Shown piece by piece: positions 43,622 to 52,968 of a stretch of 64,000 nt of DNA. The stretch comes from an uncultured Desulfovibrionaceae bacterium. Its GTDB lineage: Bacteria; Desulfobacterota; Desulfovibrionia; Desulfovibrionales; Desulfovibrionaceae. The stretch is from assembly GCA_949741925.1 (NCBI GenBank), contig CATJOY010000034.1, forward strand, positions 21,576-85,575, in the 5' to 3' direction. A program made the translations under genes and the position numbers. Position 1 is the stretch's first letter; each line of letters starts with the position of its first letter. Under the pieces are notes generated by a model. That model was not told the DNA's origin, did no database searches, and saw only the letters and a list, made by a program, of their open reading frames with translations.

Positions 43622-45652
43622 CTACACGGCGTCTGCTCTTCTCTCCATCCGTCTAGCCGCAACATGCTGGATTCCCAGGAGGAGAGCCAGACCGGCCAGC
43701 CCGACAATATCCGTAACGATGCCGCCGTGGATCAGGAAAAAGGCACAAGCAAAGGCCATCAGGCGCAACGGCATAAATATCTTTGTAAATAGATAGCCTT
43801 CAATGGCCGCGCTGATCATGAACACCCCGATGCAGGCTCCCACAGTGACACGCAGGCCTTCCAGGAAGGTTGTATCGATCAGCAGGAGTTGCGGCGAATA
43901 TATGAACATGAAAGGCACAATGAAGCCGGCGATGGAAAGTTTTACCGCCTGGACTCCTGTCTTCATAGGATCACCTCCTGAAATGCCTGCGGCGGCAAAG
44001 GCGGCCAGGGCCACCGGCGGGGTAATGTTAGCGAACATGGCGTAGTAGAAGGCAAAGAGGTGGGCGGCAATGGCCGGTATGCCCAGCTTGGCCAGGGCCG
44101 GCGCCGCGATAGTTGCCGTGATGATATAGGCTGGGATGGAGGGCACGCCCATGCCCAGGATCATGCAGGTGATCATAGTAAAGAACAGGGTAAAGAGGAG
44201 GCTCTGGCTGCCCAGGGTGATAATGGTATTAGCCATAGTCAGACCAAAGCCCGTTTTGGAGGTGACACCGATGATGATGCCCACGCAGGCGCAGGCCATG
44301 GCCACGGAGACGGTCTGCCGCGCCCCGTCGGCAAAGGCATCGCAAATATCCTTGATCCCCATTCTGGTTTCCTTGCGGAAGGCTGCCACAATGATTGTCG
44401 CCACAATGGTGATGACCGCAGAAAAGACCACAGTGGTCCCGGAGAACAGCAGCAGATACAGGAGCAAGAAAATGGGAATAAGTAGGTGCCCTTTTTTTGT
44501 GAGCACGGTCCGAACCAAGGGCAAACGATCCTTAGGCAGGCCGTACAAGCCCGTTTTTCCGGCCCGGAGCTGCACCTGAATGATGATGCCCAGATAGTAG
44601 AGCAGGGCGGGAATGGCCGCGTGGATGATAATTACGGAATAGGGTACACTCAGGATTTCCGCCATGATGAAGGCCGCTGCCCCCATAACCGGCGGAAGTA
44701 ATTGACCGCCCACTGAAGAAGAGGCCTCCACTGCTCCGGAAAATTCACTGGAATAGCCGGTTTTTTTCATCAGCGGGATGGTGAAAGCCCCGGTGGTGAC
44801 CACGTTAGCTACGGCCGAACCGTTAATGGAACCAAGAAGCCCTGAGGAGATGACCGCCACTTTGGCCGGGCCGCCTTTGGTATGCCCGGCCAGCGCCATG
44901 GCCAGATCGTTGAAGAACGACCCCATGCCCGATTTGGCCATAACTGCGCCGAAAAGGATAAACAAGAAAATGTAGCTGGCGGCCACGCTGACGGAGGTGC
45001 CGAAGATACCTTCGGTGTTGGCGAAAAAGTGGTTAGAGAGCTGCATCCAGGTGTAGCCCCGGTGCCCGAAGATACCGGGTAAGCCCCTGCCATACAGCCC
45101 ATAGGTAATGAAAGCAAGACTCAGAAGAGGTAGAGCCCAGCCGGACATGCGTCGGGTGGCTTCCAGCACCAGCACGACCAGGATGGTGGCTACGATAAGA
45201 TCCGAGGTGTTGGGCATACCTGCCCGTTCGACCACCCCCATGTAATCGGCCCAGATATATACGGGCACGATGAGAGAAAGGATGATCAGGAGCCAGTCGG
45301 CCCAGCTCACTTTTTTGTAGCTGCTTTTTTTGCCAAAGGGGTACATGATGAAGCCCAGAACCAGCATCATGCTCACATGAAGCGAGCGGTGTTCCAGGAC
45401 TACGGGCGTTCCGATCAGCGAGGTGATGAAGTGGTATAGGGTTACCCCGATGCACAGCCAGTAAAAAAGTCGAGATATGATCGGGTTTTCCAGGGTGCGT
45501 ACGCTGGATTCCTTATCGAATTCCCGGATCAGTCTCTGCTGTTCCTCGGTCAGTTCCCCCTCCATCTCCAGAGAAATATCCCCATGCGGAGGTTTCGCTA
45601 CGTTTTTCTCGTCATTTTGTAATGGCGTCTTGTGTCCTTCGCTCATAGTCAC
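43622..45652 (-). CDS. TAXI-type TRAP transporter fused 4TM/12TM permease
   Basis: 676 residues. An N-terminal cytoplasmic acidic stretch (about 1-50) precedes a four-helix DctQ-like part (about 60-190) and a twelve-helix DctM-like part. GLLGSINGSAVANVVTTGAFTIPLMKKTGYS near residue 275 and ANITPPVALAAFAAAG near 540 are typical of TRAP-TAXI fusions. It imports an organic acid or amino acid using Na+ or H+. It is encoded with its binding protein and a DUF1850 protein, and overlaps the DUF1850 gene by 4 bases. Substrate unknown. Confidence 0.92.
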   Translation of the reverse strand: MTMSEGHKTPLQNDEKNVAKPPHGDISLEMEGELTEEQQRLIREFDKESSVRTLENPIISRLFYWLCIGVTLYHFITSLIGTPVVLEHRSLHVSMMLVLGFIMYPFGKKSSYKKVSWADWLLIILSLIVPVYIWADYMGVVERAGMPNTSDLIVATILVVLVLEATRRMSGWALPLLSLAFITYGLYGRGLPGIFGHRGYTWMQLSNHFFANTEGIFGTSVSVAASYIFLFILFGAVMAKSGMGSFFNDLAMALAGHTKGGPAKVAVISSGLLGSINGSAVANVVTTGAFTIPLMKKTGYSSEFSGAVEASSSVGGQLLPPVMGAAAFIMAEILSVPYSVIIIHAAIPALLYYLGIIIQVQLRAGKTGLYGLPKDRLPLVRTVLTKKGHLLIPIFLLLYLLLFSGTTVVFSAVITIVATIIVAAFRKETRMGIKDICDAFADGARQTVSVAMACACVGIIIGVTSKTGFGLTMANTIITLGSQSLLFTLFFTMITCMILGMGVPSIPAYIITATIAAPALAKLGIPAIAAHLFAFYYAMFANITPPVALAAFAAAGISGGDPMKTGVQAVKLSIAGFIVPFMFIYSPQLLLIDTTFLEGLRVTVGACIGVFMISAAIEGYLFTKIFMPLRLMAFACAFFLIHGGIVTDIVGLAGLALLLGIQHVAARRMERRADAV

Positions 45653-46239
45653 CTCGCTTCAATAACCAAGCGCAATCGGGTGTGCTGGGGAAGAGCACTT
45701 CCCCGGGTCACGTATGCGCCGTCAAGCAGTATTTCCCTGGTGGCCGTATGGGAATTGAGCCAGACCAGTTCTGAGAACACCTGGTCAATGCCTTCCATAT
45801 GGATAAGCCCATCCTGAACGTAGCAGATTCGCCCTTTGTCTTCGGGGATGCCGGCCCCGAAGGCGGGAAAGGTGATGGCGTCGAGAACCAGGCTGTGATC
45901 CACGCCTACATGAAAATATTCGTTCCAAGGGATTTTTTCGAGGGAATGAACCCAGCCGAAAAACAACGTGCTGTCAGCCTTTGCCGGAACCTCAACATAG
46001 ACTTTGCCGCTTTTCCAATCATAGATGCGTAGGACGAGATCTTCAAAAGCCTTGGTAGAGCCCTCCGCCAGAGGAGGGGAGAGGAGTAGGAACAAGGCCG
46101 TAAGCACTGTTGTGAGCAGCCTTAAAGCCAGCCCGGCAACCGGCCGGAGGGAGCAAATGCTCCCCCCGGCATCTCCGCGGGCGCTATAGCGGCCGCTCTT
46201 TTTTGGGCCTGCATGGCCGGAAACGCATCTGCAGGGCAT
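45649..46239 (-). CDS. DUF1850 protein of the TRAP-TAXI operon
   Basis: 196 residues. A short N-terminal region and one hydrophobic segment (about 37-60) are followed by a beta-rich domain with FFGWVHSLEKIPWNEYFHVG (about 95-115). That region matches DUF1850, which is nearly always next to TAXI-family TRAP genes. It is probably periplasmic and may assist transport. GGGAGAA stands before the ATG. It follows the binding-protein gene by 14 bases and overlaps the permease gene by 4. Confidence 0.83.
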   Translation of the reverse strand: MPCRCVSGHAGPKKSGRYSARGDAGGSICSLRPVAGLALRLLTTVLTALFLLLSPPLAEGSTKAFEDLVLRIYDWKSGKVYVEVPAKADSTLFFGWVHSLEKIPWNEYFHVGVDHSLVLDAITFPAFGAGIPEDKGRICYVQDGLIHMEGIDQVFSELVWLNSHTATREILLDGAYVTRGSALPQHTRLRLVIEAR

Positions 46240-46253
46240 TCGCGCTTCTCCCG

Positions 46254-47246
46254 TTATTGCAAGAGGCCCTTTTCCTTGTAATATTTGATGGCTCCATTGT
46301 GAAAGGGCACGGAAGTGCCGACTATGCCGCGCAGGGCCGTATCGGGAAGGATGTTGGCCTTGGCCGTGGCGTGGGAGGCTTGGATAGCCTCAAGCCCTGC
46401 CGGGGAATAGATGTTTGTCAGAAGGTCGTAGACCACATCATCGGGCAGCTTCACATCCACCAGCATGATGTTCATGACGGCGGCTGTGGTTGTATCTGTA
46501 TCCGTACCGTAGGTTGCCGCCGGGATGGTGGCTTCGATGTAGAAAGGATACTTTTTGATCAGATTTTGGAGGGCTTCCCCTTCCACAGGCACAAAGACGA
46601 TCTTCTTTGTGACGCCGAGTTCCCGGATGGTGGCATTCCCCAAGCCTGAGGTGACAAAGGCCACGTCACACAGTCCGTTTTTCATTTGATCGATAGCTTC
46701 GCCATAGTTGAGGTAATCTACCCGGCAATCTTTGTAAGACATACCATGGGCTTCAAACATCATGCGCGCATTCAGTTCTACGCCGGAGTTCGGTGCTCCC
46801 ACGCCCACGCGTTTGCCCTTGAGATCCGCAAAGGTCTTGATGCCGGAATCGGCCGTGGTCACGATTTGGCAATAGTTCGGCCAGAGGCCCATCATAGCTC
46901 GAAGATTTTTGGCCGGGGGTTTGCCCTTGTAAGCGCCAAAAGCTTCCACAGCTTGGATCACCGAATCGGACATGGCAATGGCCATTTCACCCTGGCCGGT
47001 CAGCAGGGCGTTGATGTTTTCGACCGTGGCGCCGGTAGCCGTGGCAGAGGTTTTATAGCCCAGCGTACCGAGAAAGTTGGAAAAAGCTCCGCCGATGGGG
47101 AAATAGATCCCGCTGGAAGGCCCGGTGAGCACAGTGATAAAGTATTCCCCACGCTTGATATTCGGCTGAGCCGCTGCGCTGTGTGAGGAACAGACCATGA
47201 GGGATGCCACAGCAAGAACCACTGCAAACAGTTTCATTTGTTTCAT
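46254..47246 (-). CDS. TAXI-family TRAP substrate-binding protein
   Basis: 330 residues from the ATG at 47246 (AGGAGAG upstream). Signal peptide about 1-26. The mature protein starts PNIKRGEYFITVLTGPSSGIYFPIGGAFS, with the G-x-x-x-G-x-Y-x-P/Y-x-G TAXI motif; an ATGATVENI segment and VGVGAPNSGVELNAR follow. It captures substrate in the periplasm for the fused permease encoded downstream. Residues upstream of 47246 to 47411 look unrelated. Ligand unknown; glutamate or similar acids are usual in the family. Confidence 0.93.
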   Translation of the reverse strand: MKQMKLFAVVLAVASLMVCSSHSAAAQPNIKRGEYFITVLTGPSSGIYFPIGGAFSNFLGTLGYKTSATATGATVENINALLTGQGEMAIAMSDSVIQAVEAFGAYKGKPPAKNLRAMMGLWPNYCQIVTTADSGIKTFADLKGKRVGVGAPNSGVELNARMMFEAHGMSYKDCRVDYLNYGEAIDQMKNGLCDVAFVTSGLGNATIRELGVTKKIVFVPVEGEALQNLIKKYPFYIEATIPAATYGTDTDTTTAAVMNIMLVDVKLPDDVVYDLLTNIYSPAGLEAIQASHATAKANILPDTALRGIVGTSVPFHNGAIKYYKEKGLLQ

Positions 47247-47842
47247 GCTTACTCTCCTCTTGCATTGTTTTCTGCAGGATGACGGGCAGTCCGGGGAGAT
47301 AACGACACACCGGCGGACTGGGGCAAACGACTCCAGAGGACGCCATACAACGGGAAACTGCAAAAACCTCTTGAAATATATAAAAATGTAGTAATAGAAA
47401 CCGTATATCATGATCGGGCAAGTAATCGGCGCCCGGAGAAGACTTTTTTCGCTGGGTAACGAAGCAGATCTGTGTACAGCACACTATACGCTGAGGAGGA
47501 GCCATACGCGAGCACAAAAACATTTTTACAGTAAAATAAAACTAGTCTTACACAGCAAGGAAAGTCAAGAAACAAATTGCAATGTGAATTAATGAACATG
47601 TTCGACGGTAGGCAGCATAGGCAGTGAATGCCGCGTGAATCTGCCCGGCATAGCGTCATAGGCGGGCTTTCCAGGGCACATCGAGGAACGGATAGGCCCG
47701 GCAAGGGCGGCGCCGATAAAGAGGCGAGCCCCGGCAGCCGCGCTTTGCCCTCGCGACAAAACCGGTAGAGCGTTCAGAGAGAGAACACTCTACCGGGGAT
47801 ATGCCTTTCCCTTCCTGCCGTCGGATACTTGCCGCCAGGCAA
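47247..47842. other. Intergenic region between the TRAP operon and tssH
   Basis: 596 bases. The section 47360-47600 is AT-rich (TATATAAAAATGTAGTAATAG near 47379) and probably holds the TRAP promoter. No gene is supported. The tssH terminator lies at 47757-47796. Confidence 0.5.
47757..47796 (-). terminator. Rho-independent terminator of the T6SS gene block (after tssH)
   Basis: On the minus strand CCGGTAGAG and CTCTACCGG pair, with an inner GTTC/GAAC extension, then TTTTG follows. In plus coordinates the arms are 47762-47770 and 47788-47796. It begins 46 bases after the tssH stop. Confidence 0.75.
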
Positions 47843-50629
47843 TCAATCAGGAAAGGCGTGAAAGGTTACGGTAAAAGCGCCGTCGGCATCCACATCCAGG
47901 CTGACCCCGGCGGTGGGCGTCGTTTCCGCGGACATAGTTTCCAAGAGTGTCTGGGCCAACTGCGGCAGCACATTGGCCGCCAAGATGTGGTCGATATTGC
48001 GGGCCCCGGTATCCACCTCGCGGCAGCGGTCAACAAGGGTGCGTACCAGCGCATCGGAATAATCGAGGGGAACGCCGTTATTGGAAAGAAGCCGTGCACC
48101 GAGGGCATCCAGCTTCATACGGGCGATGCGCTCCAGGGCTTCTCTGCCTAGGGCGGTATAGGGAACTACGGTCATCCGGGCCAGCAGGGCCGGTTTGAAG
48201 TGGCCGGCCAGTTCTTGATGAATAAGCTCCTTGAGCTCCTCACTCGCTGTAACCCCAAGCTCGGCTGCTTCGTGCAGCTTTTCCGAACCTAGATTTGATG
48301 TCAGCAGAATGACTGTGCTGCTGAAACTGACTTTTTTGCCTTCGCCGTCGGTTAACTCCCCTTTATCGAACACCTGGTAAAAAAGGTTCATCACATCGGG
48401 GTGAGCTTTTTCCACTTCATCCAGGAGAATAACGCTGTAGGGCTTGCGCCGTACCGCTTCGGTTAAAAGGCCGCCTTCGCCGTAGCCCACATAGCCGGGA
48501 GGCGAGCCGACGAGGCGGGAAACGGTATGCCGTTCCTGAAATTCGCTCATGTTAATAGTGATGGCGCTTTCCTCGTTGCCAAACAACAGATCGGCCAGGG
48601 CAAGGCCGGTCTCGGTTTTGCCCACACCGGAGGGACCGACCAGCAGAAAGACGCCGAGGGGAGCGCCGGGAGCGCGAAGGCCTGCCTTGCCGGCCTTGAT
48701 GACCCGGCTGAGCGTTTCAATGGCCGCGTTCTGGCCTTTGATGCGCTCGGCCAGGTGCTCTTCCAGATCCGCCACCAGGGCGGCTTCCTCGCGAGCTACC
48801 TTGCCCACGGGGATACCTGTCCAATCCGCAATGACCTGAGCCACCACATCGGGCGATACCGCAACGTGCAGCAGCCCTTCTCCTCCCTGTGCGGCTTCAA
48901 AAGCCGCCCGGCAGCGATCAAGGGCGGCCTTGCGTTCCGCAAGGGAAGGTTCCAGCGTCGCTGATTGTGCTGTTGCGGCCTGAGGCCCCACAGCCTGCGC
49001 CCCGGTTGCAGCTTGGTCCGCAACGTCGTTTTGTGCCGGGGCTTCAGAAGCCTTCGCGCCCTCGTCTGTCGTTTCTATGGGCTCCGGCGTTGTTTCCTTT
49101 GCTTTTTTCAATGAGGCGGCATAGGCATCCCTGGCGGCCGTAAAGGCTGCCGCCGCCTCGCGCTCGCGTTCCCAACGCCTCGTAAGCTCTGCTGCGCGGC
49201 CGCGCAAGGAGGCGATTTCCCCGCGCAAGGCGGTTATGCGCTCTTCTTGAAGCGGCCCTCCGGCGGCCGCGTCCCGTTCCAGGGCCTCCAGTTCGCGCTC
49301 CAGGGCCTGGGCCCCGCGCTCTGCGTCTTCCAGAACGGCAGGCTTGACGGAAAGGCTCATCTTTACCTTGGCGCAGGCCGTATCAAGAAGGTCAATAGCC
49401 TTATCGGGCAGAAAACGCCCGGAAATGAAGCGGTGGGAAAGCTCCACCGCGCTGCTGATGGCGTCATCCCGAATCAGCACCTTGTGGGCTTGTTCGTAGC
49501 TCTCGCGCAAGCCGCGCACAATGAGGGTAGCCGAAGCCGTATCCGGCTCCTCCAGGCTGACCAATTGAAAACGGCGAGCCAAGGCCGGGTCTTTTTCAAA
49601 ATATTTTTTGTATTCCTTCCAGGTCGTTGCCGCGCAGGTTCGCAGTTCCCCCCGGGCCAGGGCGGGCTTGAGCAGGTTGGCCGCATCCGAGCCCCCGGCT
49701 TGGCCCCCGGCCCCTACCAGCATATGGGCTTCATCAATGAAGAGGATAAGAGGCGTTGCGCTGCCTTTGATTTCATCAATAACGCCCTTGAGACGGCGTT
49801 CAAATTCGCCTTTCATGCCGGCTCCGGCTTCGAGCAAGCCCATATCCAGGGAAAGCAGGCTGACCCCGTGCAGCGATTCGGGGCAATCGCCCTCGACAAT
49901 GCGTTTGGCCAGGCCTTCGATGACGGCCGTCTTGCCGACGCCCGGTTCCCCCACCAGGATGGGATTGTTTTTGCGTCGCCTGGCCAGGATGGTCAGCACC
50001 CTCCTGATCTCCGCATCACGGCCAAAGACGGTATCTATTTTGCCAGCGCGAGCCTTGGCCGTAAAATCTTCGCAGAACTGAGCAATAAAGCCCTGAGCTC
50101 CGGCCGCGGCGCGGTTTTTTTCGGCTACGCCTTCATCAGCCGCCAAAGGCGTATTTTCTCGGGAGGCTTCGGTGAGCACGCTGAAGCCGGAGGTTGCTTC
50201 CTCGCGGTTGATCCCGGCCAAGGTGACAGTATGGCCGCTCTGAGAATAGAAGGCCGGGCGCTTGGCGTAGGCCAAGGCCACGGCTCCGGAACGAATGAGG
50301 CTTTGTTGCAGATCCACCGAAGAGACCAGCCAGGCGCTTTCTAAAAGATCGATGAGCACCGGCGAGAAGCCCGGCCGGGCAGAGTTGCCGTTGCGGAAGG
50401 CATCGAGAGCCCGGGTCAGCTCCCGGATGGCTTCGGCGCGGTCTATGCCGTAGCGCTCTATGAGGATGGGTATATCAGCCGTGGCCTCTTCCAGGCATTG
50501 TAACAAAAAGTGTTCTACCGCGACTTCATAGTGGGTTCTGCTGACGGCCAGGGCCGCGGCGTCGTAAAGAGCCTGCGTGCAGAAGGCATTGCATTTTTCA
50601 AGCAGCTTTTTGATATCCACACCGGTCAT
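47843..50629 (-). CDS. tssH: T6SS sheath-recycling ATPase ClpV (TssH)
   Basis: 928 residues from the ATG at 50629 with GGAGGA upstream. The Clp N-domain is at about 1-150. The first AAA+ module has Walker A GEPGVGKT (227-234) and FIDEAHML near 298; the second has Walker A GPSGVGKT (665-672). A middle helical domain (about 430-580) holds an extra Ala/Gln/Thr-rich stretch at about 508-568 that is not usual in ClpV. It disassembles contracted TssB/TssC sheaths. It follows hcp after a 334-base gap that carries a repeat copy. An extended N-terminus to 50782 was rejected. Confidence 0.96.
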   Translation of the reverse strand: MTGVDIKKLLEKCNAFCTQALYDAAALAVSRTHYEVAVEHFLLQCLEEATADIPILIERYGIDRAEAIRELTRALDAFRNGNSARPGFSPVLIDLLESAWLVSSVDLQQSLIRSGAVALAYAKRPAFYSQSGHTVTLAGINREEATSGFSVLTEASRENTPLAADEGVAEKNRAAAGAQGFIAQFCEDFTAKARAGKIDTVFGRDAEIRRVLTILARRRKNNPILVGEPGVGKTAVIEGLAKRIVEGDCPESLHGVSLLSLDMGLLEAGAGMKGEFERRLKGVIDEIKGSATPLILFIDEAHMLVGAGGQAGGSDAANLLKPALARGELRTCAATTWKEYKKYFEKDPALARRFQLVSLEEPDTASATLIVRGLRESYEQAHKVLIRDDAISSAVELSHRFISGRFLPDKAIDLLDTACAKVKMSLSVKPAVLEDAERGAQALERELEALERDAAAGGPLQEERITALRGEIASLRGRAAELTRRWEREREAAAAFTAARDAYAASLKKAKETTPEPIETTDEGAKASEAPAQNDVADQAATGAQAVGPQAATAQSATLEPSLAERKAALDRCRAAFEAAQGGEGLLHVAVSPDVVAQVIADWTGIPVGKVAREEAALVADLEEHLAERIKGQNAAIETLSRVIKAGKAGLRAPGAPLGVFLLVGPSGVGKTETGLALADLLFGNEESAITINMSEFQERHTVSRLVGSPPGYVGYGEGGLLTEAVRRKPYSVILLDEVEKAHPDVMNLFYQVFDKGELTDGEGKKVSFSSTVILLTSNLGSEKLHEAAELGVTASEELKELIHQELAGHFKPALLARMTVVPYTALGREALERIARMKLDALGARLLSNNGVPLDYSDALVRTLVDRCREVDTGARNIDHILAANVLPQLAQTLLETMSAETTPTAGVSLDVDADGAFTVTFHAFPD

Positions 50630-50963
50630 GGAATCCTCCGTTGCTCCAAGCGCTTCCGGGAGTGAAGCGGGTATCGTGCCTCTGCTGCTGTCCTGATTGG
50701 AACATACCGGAACATCAAGGAACAAGATTCCCGCATCCGGCGGCCGGGGAGCGCCTCGGAAGTTCATTTCTGTGCCCTGCAAGGACGCGGGCCGGGATGA
50801 TCCAAGGCATCCCCTTGGCCTTCAAGAAGGGCAGGAGAGCGAAAGGGGGACACAGGAACGGCGTTCCTGTGTCCCGCAGGGGTACGGGCCGAGATGGCCC
50901 GGGGCAATCATTCCCCTGATCTCCCGAAGAGGAGAGGGGACGCGTTGGACACGTTATATGGTC
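50630..50963. other. Intergenic region between hcp and tssH
   Basis: 334 bases within the T6SS block. It contains inverted repeat copy C (50750-50875). No gene is supported. Confidence 0.5.
50750..50875. repeat. Intergenic repeat element, copy C (opposite orientation)
   Basis: GGGACACAGGAACG (50847-50860) and CGTTCCTGTGTCCC (50862-50875) form a perfect 14-base palindrome. On the minus strand CCCTTTCGCTCTCCTGCC follows, matching the TTTTGCTCTCC box of copy B, then a GGGATGCCTTGGATCATCCC tail. Its orientation is inverted relative to the other copies. Confidence 0.65.
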
Positions 50964-51443
50964 TTAGGCTTTCCAGTCGTCAACATATTCGATGTTGCCG
51001 TCATTATAGGTCCAGGTAATTTTGGAATAGGTGAAGGAAACCTCTTCCATATCATGGTACGGCTTGTTCTCCGGCATAAAGGTCAGCGGCGTGTATTCCC
51101 GCATGTTCACGATAATGGCTTCTTCAAGCTTGATCGTGAAATACTTTTCCTCGGTGCCGTCGGGTTTGATGCGGTACTGATCGAGAACAACCTCGCACTG
51201 TTCCCCGGTGCAGCAGGATTTAAACAGCTTGGGGCTGGCGTTATCCTTGTGCTTGATCAGGGTAAAGGGCTTATGGATGCGTTGCCCGGTGGGCAGGCCC
51301 GTATGGGTATCCTTGGGAATCTCCACACTATGGTCGATGCCGTACACCAGGATTTTATCTTTCTTGTCGCCGCCTTGGGGGCAGTCCCCTTTAATATCGC
51401 CCTGGCTCTTGCCTTTAACGGCCATATACGCTGTAAGCGCCAT
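50964..51443 (-). CDS. hcp: T6SS tube protein Hcp (TssD)
   Basis: 159 residues, normal for Hcp. It begins MALTAYMAVKGKSQGDIKG, close to the Hcp consensus; HSVEIPKD and GQRIHKPFTLIKHKD follow, and the end is SFTYSKITWTYNDGNIEYVDDW. Six Hcp form each ring of the inner tube, which also carries small effectors. The ATG at 51443 follows AAGGAGAAAG; an upstream in-frame start is inside the tssC 3' end spacing. Located between tssC and tssH. Confidence 0.96.
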   Translation of the reverse strand: MALTAYMAVKGKSQGDIKGDCPQGGDKKDKILVYGIDHSVEIPKDTHTGLPTGQRIHKPFTLIKHKDNASPKLFKSCCTGEQCEVVLDQYRIKPDGTEEKYFTIKLEEAIIVNMREYTPLTFMPENKPYHDMEEVSFTYSKITWTYNDGNIEYVDDWKA

Positions 51444-51487
51444 AGCTTTCTCCTTATTAATAGTGGTTGACGGCCAATGCGTCACTC

Positions 51488-52957
51488 CTATTCTCTATCT
51501 AATTTGCCCACAAGGGACAACGTAAAGCTGGCTCCCATGTATTTGAAATGGGGTTTGGCTTTGATAGAGACGGCATACCAGCCGGGGTTTCCGGCCACAT
51601 CGTTTACCTCCACCCGGGCCATGCGCAAGGGGCGTTTACTACGGGTGCTGGGATCGGGGTTATCCATCTCGGTTACATACTGGCTCAGCCACTTGTTAAG
51701 TTCTCGCTCCAGATCTTCTCGTTCTTTCCAGGTGCCGATGTTTTCGCGCTGGATAACTTTGATGTAATGGGCCAGCCGGTTCATGATCATCATGTAGGGG
51801 AGCTGGGTGGAAAGGCGGAAGTTGGTTTCCGCTTCCTTGCCCTCGGGAGTATTGGGGAAGGTTTTGGGAGCCTGGCAGGAGTTGGCCGAGAAAAAGGCGG
51901 CATTATCCGAGCCTTTGCGCATGGTGAGAGCGATGAACCCCTCTTCGGCCAGCTCGTATTCGCGCCGTTCGGAAATGAGTACCTGGGTGGGAACTTTGGT
52001 CTGGAGCTGGCCCATCTCTTCAAAGGTATAGAGAGGCAGATCCTCCACCGCGCCGCCACCTTGCGGGCCGATAATGTTGGTGCACCACCGGTATTTGGCA
52101 AAGGAATCAGTGAGGCGGGCGGCAAAGGCAAAGGCCGCGTTTCCCCAGCAGAAATCATCGGTTTTCCCGGCATCTTCGGTAAAACTAAAGGATTTCACCG
52201 GAACGGTATCCTCCCCGTAGGGCAGCCGCAAAAGGAAACGCGGCAGGGTCAGGCCCACGGATCGGGCATCTTCGGATTCGCGGAAAGAACGCCACTTGGC
52301 ATACTGCGGGCCTTCAAAAATGCCGTGCAGATCCTTGAGGTTGGGGAGCCCTTCCCAGGAATCCAGGCCGAAAAACTGTTTATCCGCCCCGGCAATAAAG
52401 GGCGCGTGAGCCATTGTGGAAACCGAGGCGGCGTACTGGAGAAGTTTCATATCTTGCGGGCCGGGGCCAAAATCGTAATCCGCGATAACAGCGCCTACGG
52501 GTTGGCCGCCGAACTGGCCGTATTCAGCCGTGTACAATTGCTTGTACAGGCCGGATTTGACCACTTCCGGAGCGTCTTCAAAATCCGCCAAGAGATCATC
52601 TTTGGAAACATTGATGATCTCGATCTTGTTGTTCTCCCGGAAATCTGTCTTATCCACCAGATATTTGAGGGAACGCCAGGTAGATTCCAGTTTCCGGAAC
52701 TCTTCGTTGTGCATGATGGCATTGACCAGCAGCGAGATCTTGCGGTCCACCTCGGCAATCATGTCATCCACCAGGGCGGCCGAGATTTTGGCCTCAGGCG
52801 TAACTTCTACGATTTCCTTTAAAAAAGCCTGGAGGCCCGCCCGAGTTATGGAGTAGCCTTCGTCAGCGGGCTTTATTTTGGAAGCTTCAATAATTTCATC
52901 CAGAAGACCGCCGCTTTGAACTTCCGCCCGGCCTTGTTCGCGTTGTTCTTGAGACAT
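51488..52957 (-). CDS. tssC: T6SS contractile sheath large subunit (TssC/VipB)
   Basis: 489 residues. SLLVNAIMHNEEFRKLESTWRSLKYLV near residue 55 is highly characteristic of TssC, as are GPGPQDMKLL (near 150) and a C-terminal sheath domain with LNKWLSQYV and an intact KRPLRMARVEVND. The AAGGAGAAGGG ribosome site lies before the ATG. It forms the sheath with TssB, 11 bases upstream. Confidence 0.97.
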   Translation of the reverse strand: MSQEQREQGRAEVQSGGLLDEIIEASKIKPADEGYSITRAGLQAFLKEIVEVTPEAKISAALVDDMIAEVDRKISLLVNAIMHNEEFRKLESTWRSLKYLVDKTDFRENNKIEIINVSKDDLLADFEDAPEVVKSGLYKQLYTAEYGQFGGQPVGAVIADYDFGPGPQDMKLLQYAASVSTMAHAPFIAGADKQFFGLDSWEGLPNLKDLHGIFEGPQYAKWRSFRESEDARSVGLTLPRFLLRLPYGEDTVPVKSFSFTEDAGKTDDFCWGNAAFAFAARLTDSFAKYRWCTNIIGPQGGGAVEDLPLYTFEEMGQLQTKVPTQVLISERREYELAEEGFIALTMRKGSDNAAFFSANSCQAPKTFPNTPEGKEAETNFRLSTQLPYMMIMNRLAHYIKVIQRENIGTWKEREDLERELNKWLSQYVTEMDNPDPSTRSKRPLRMARVEVNDVAGNPGWYAVSIKAKPHFKYMGASFTLSLVGKLDRE

Positions 52958-52968
52958 ACCCTTCTCCT

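Noticed and set aside
49247..50344. A 365-codon plus-strand frame inside tssH
   Set aside because: Complement of a conserved ATPase gene; no ribosome site or family resemblance.
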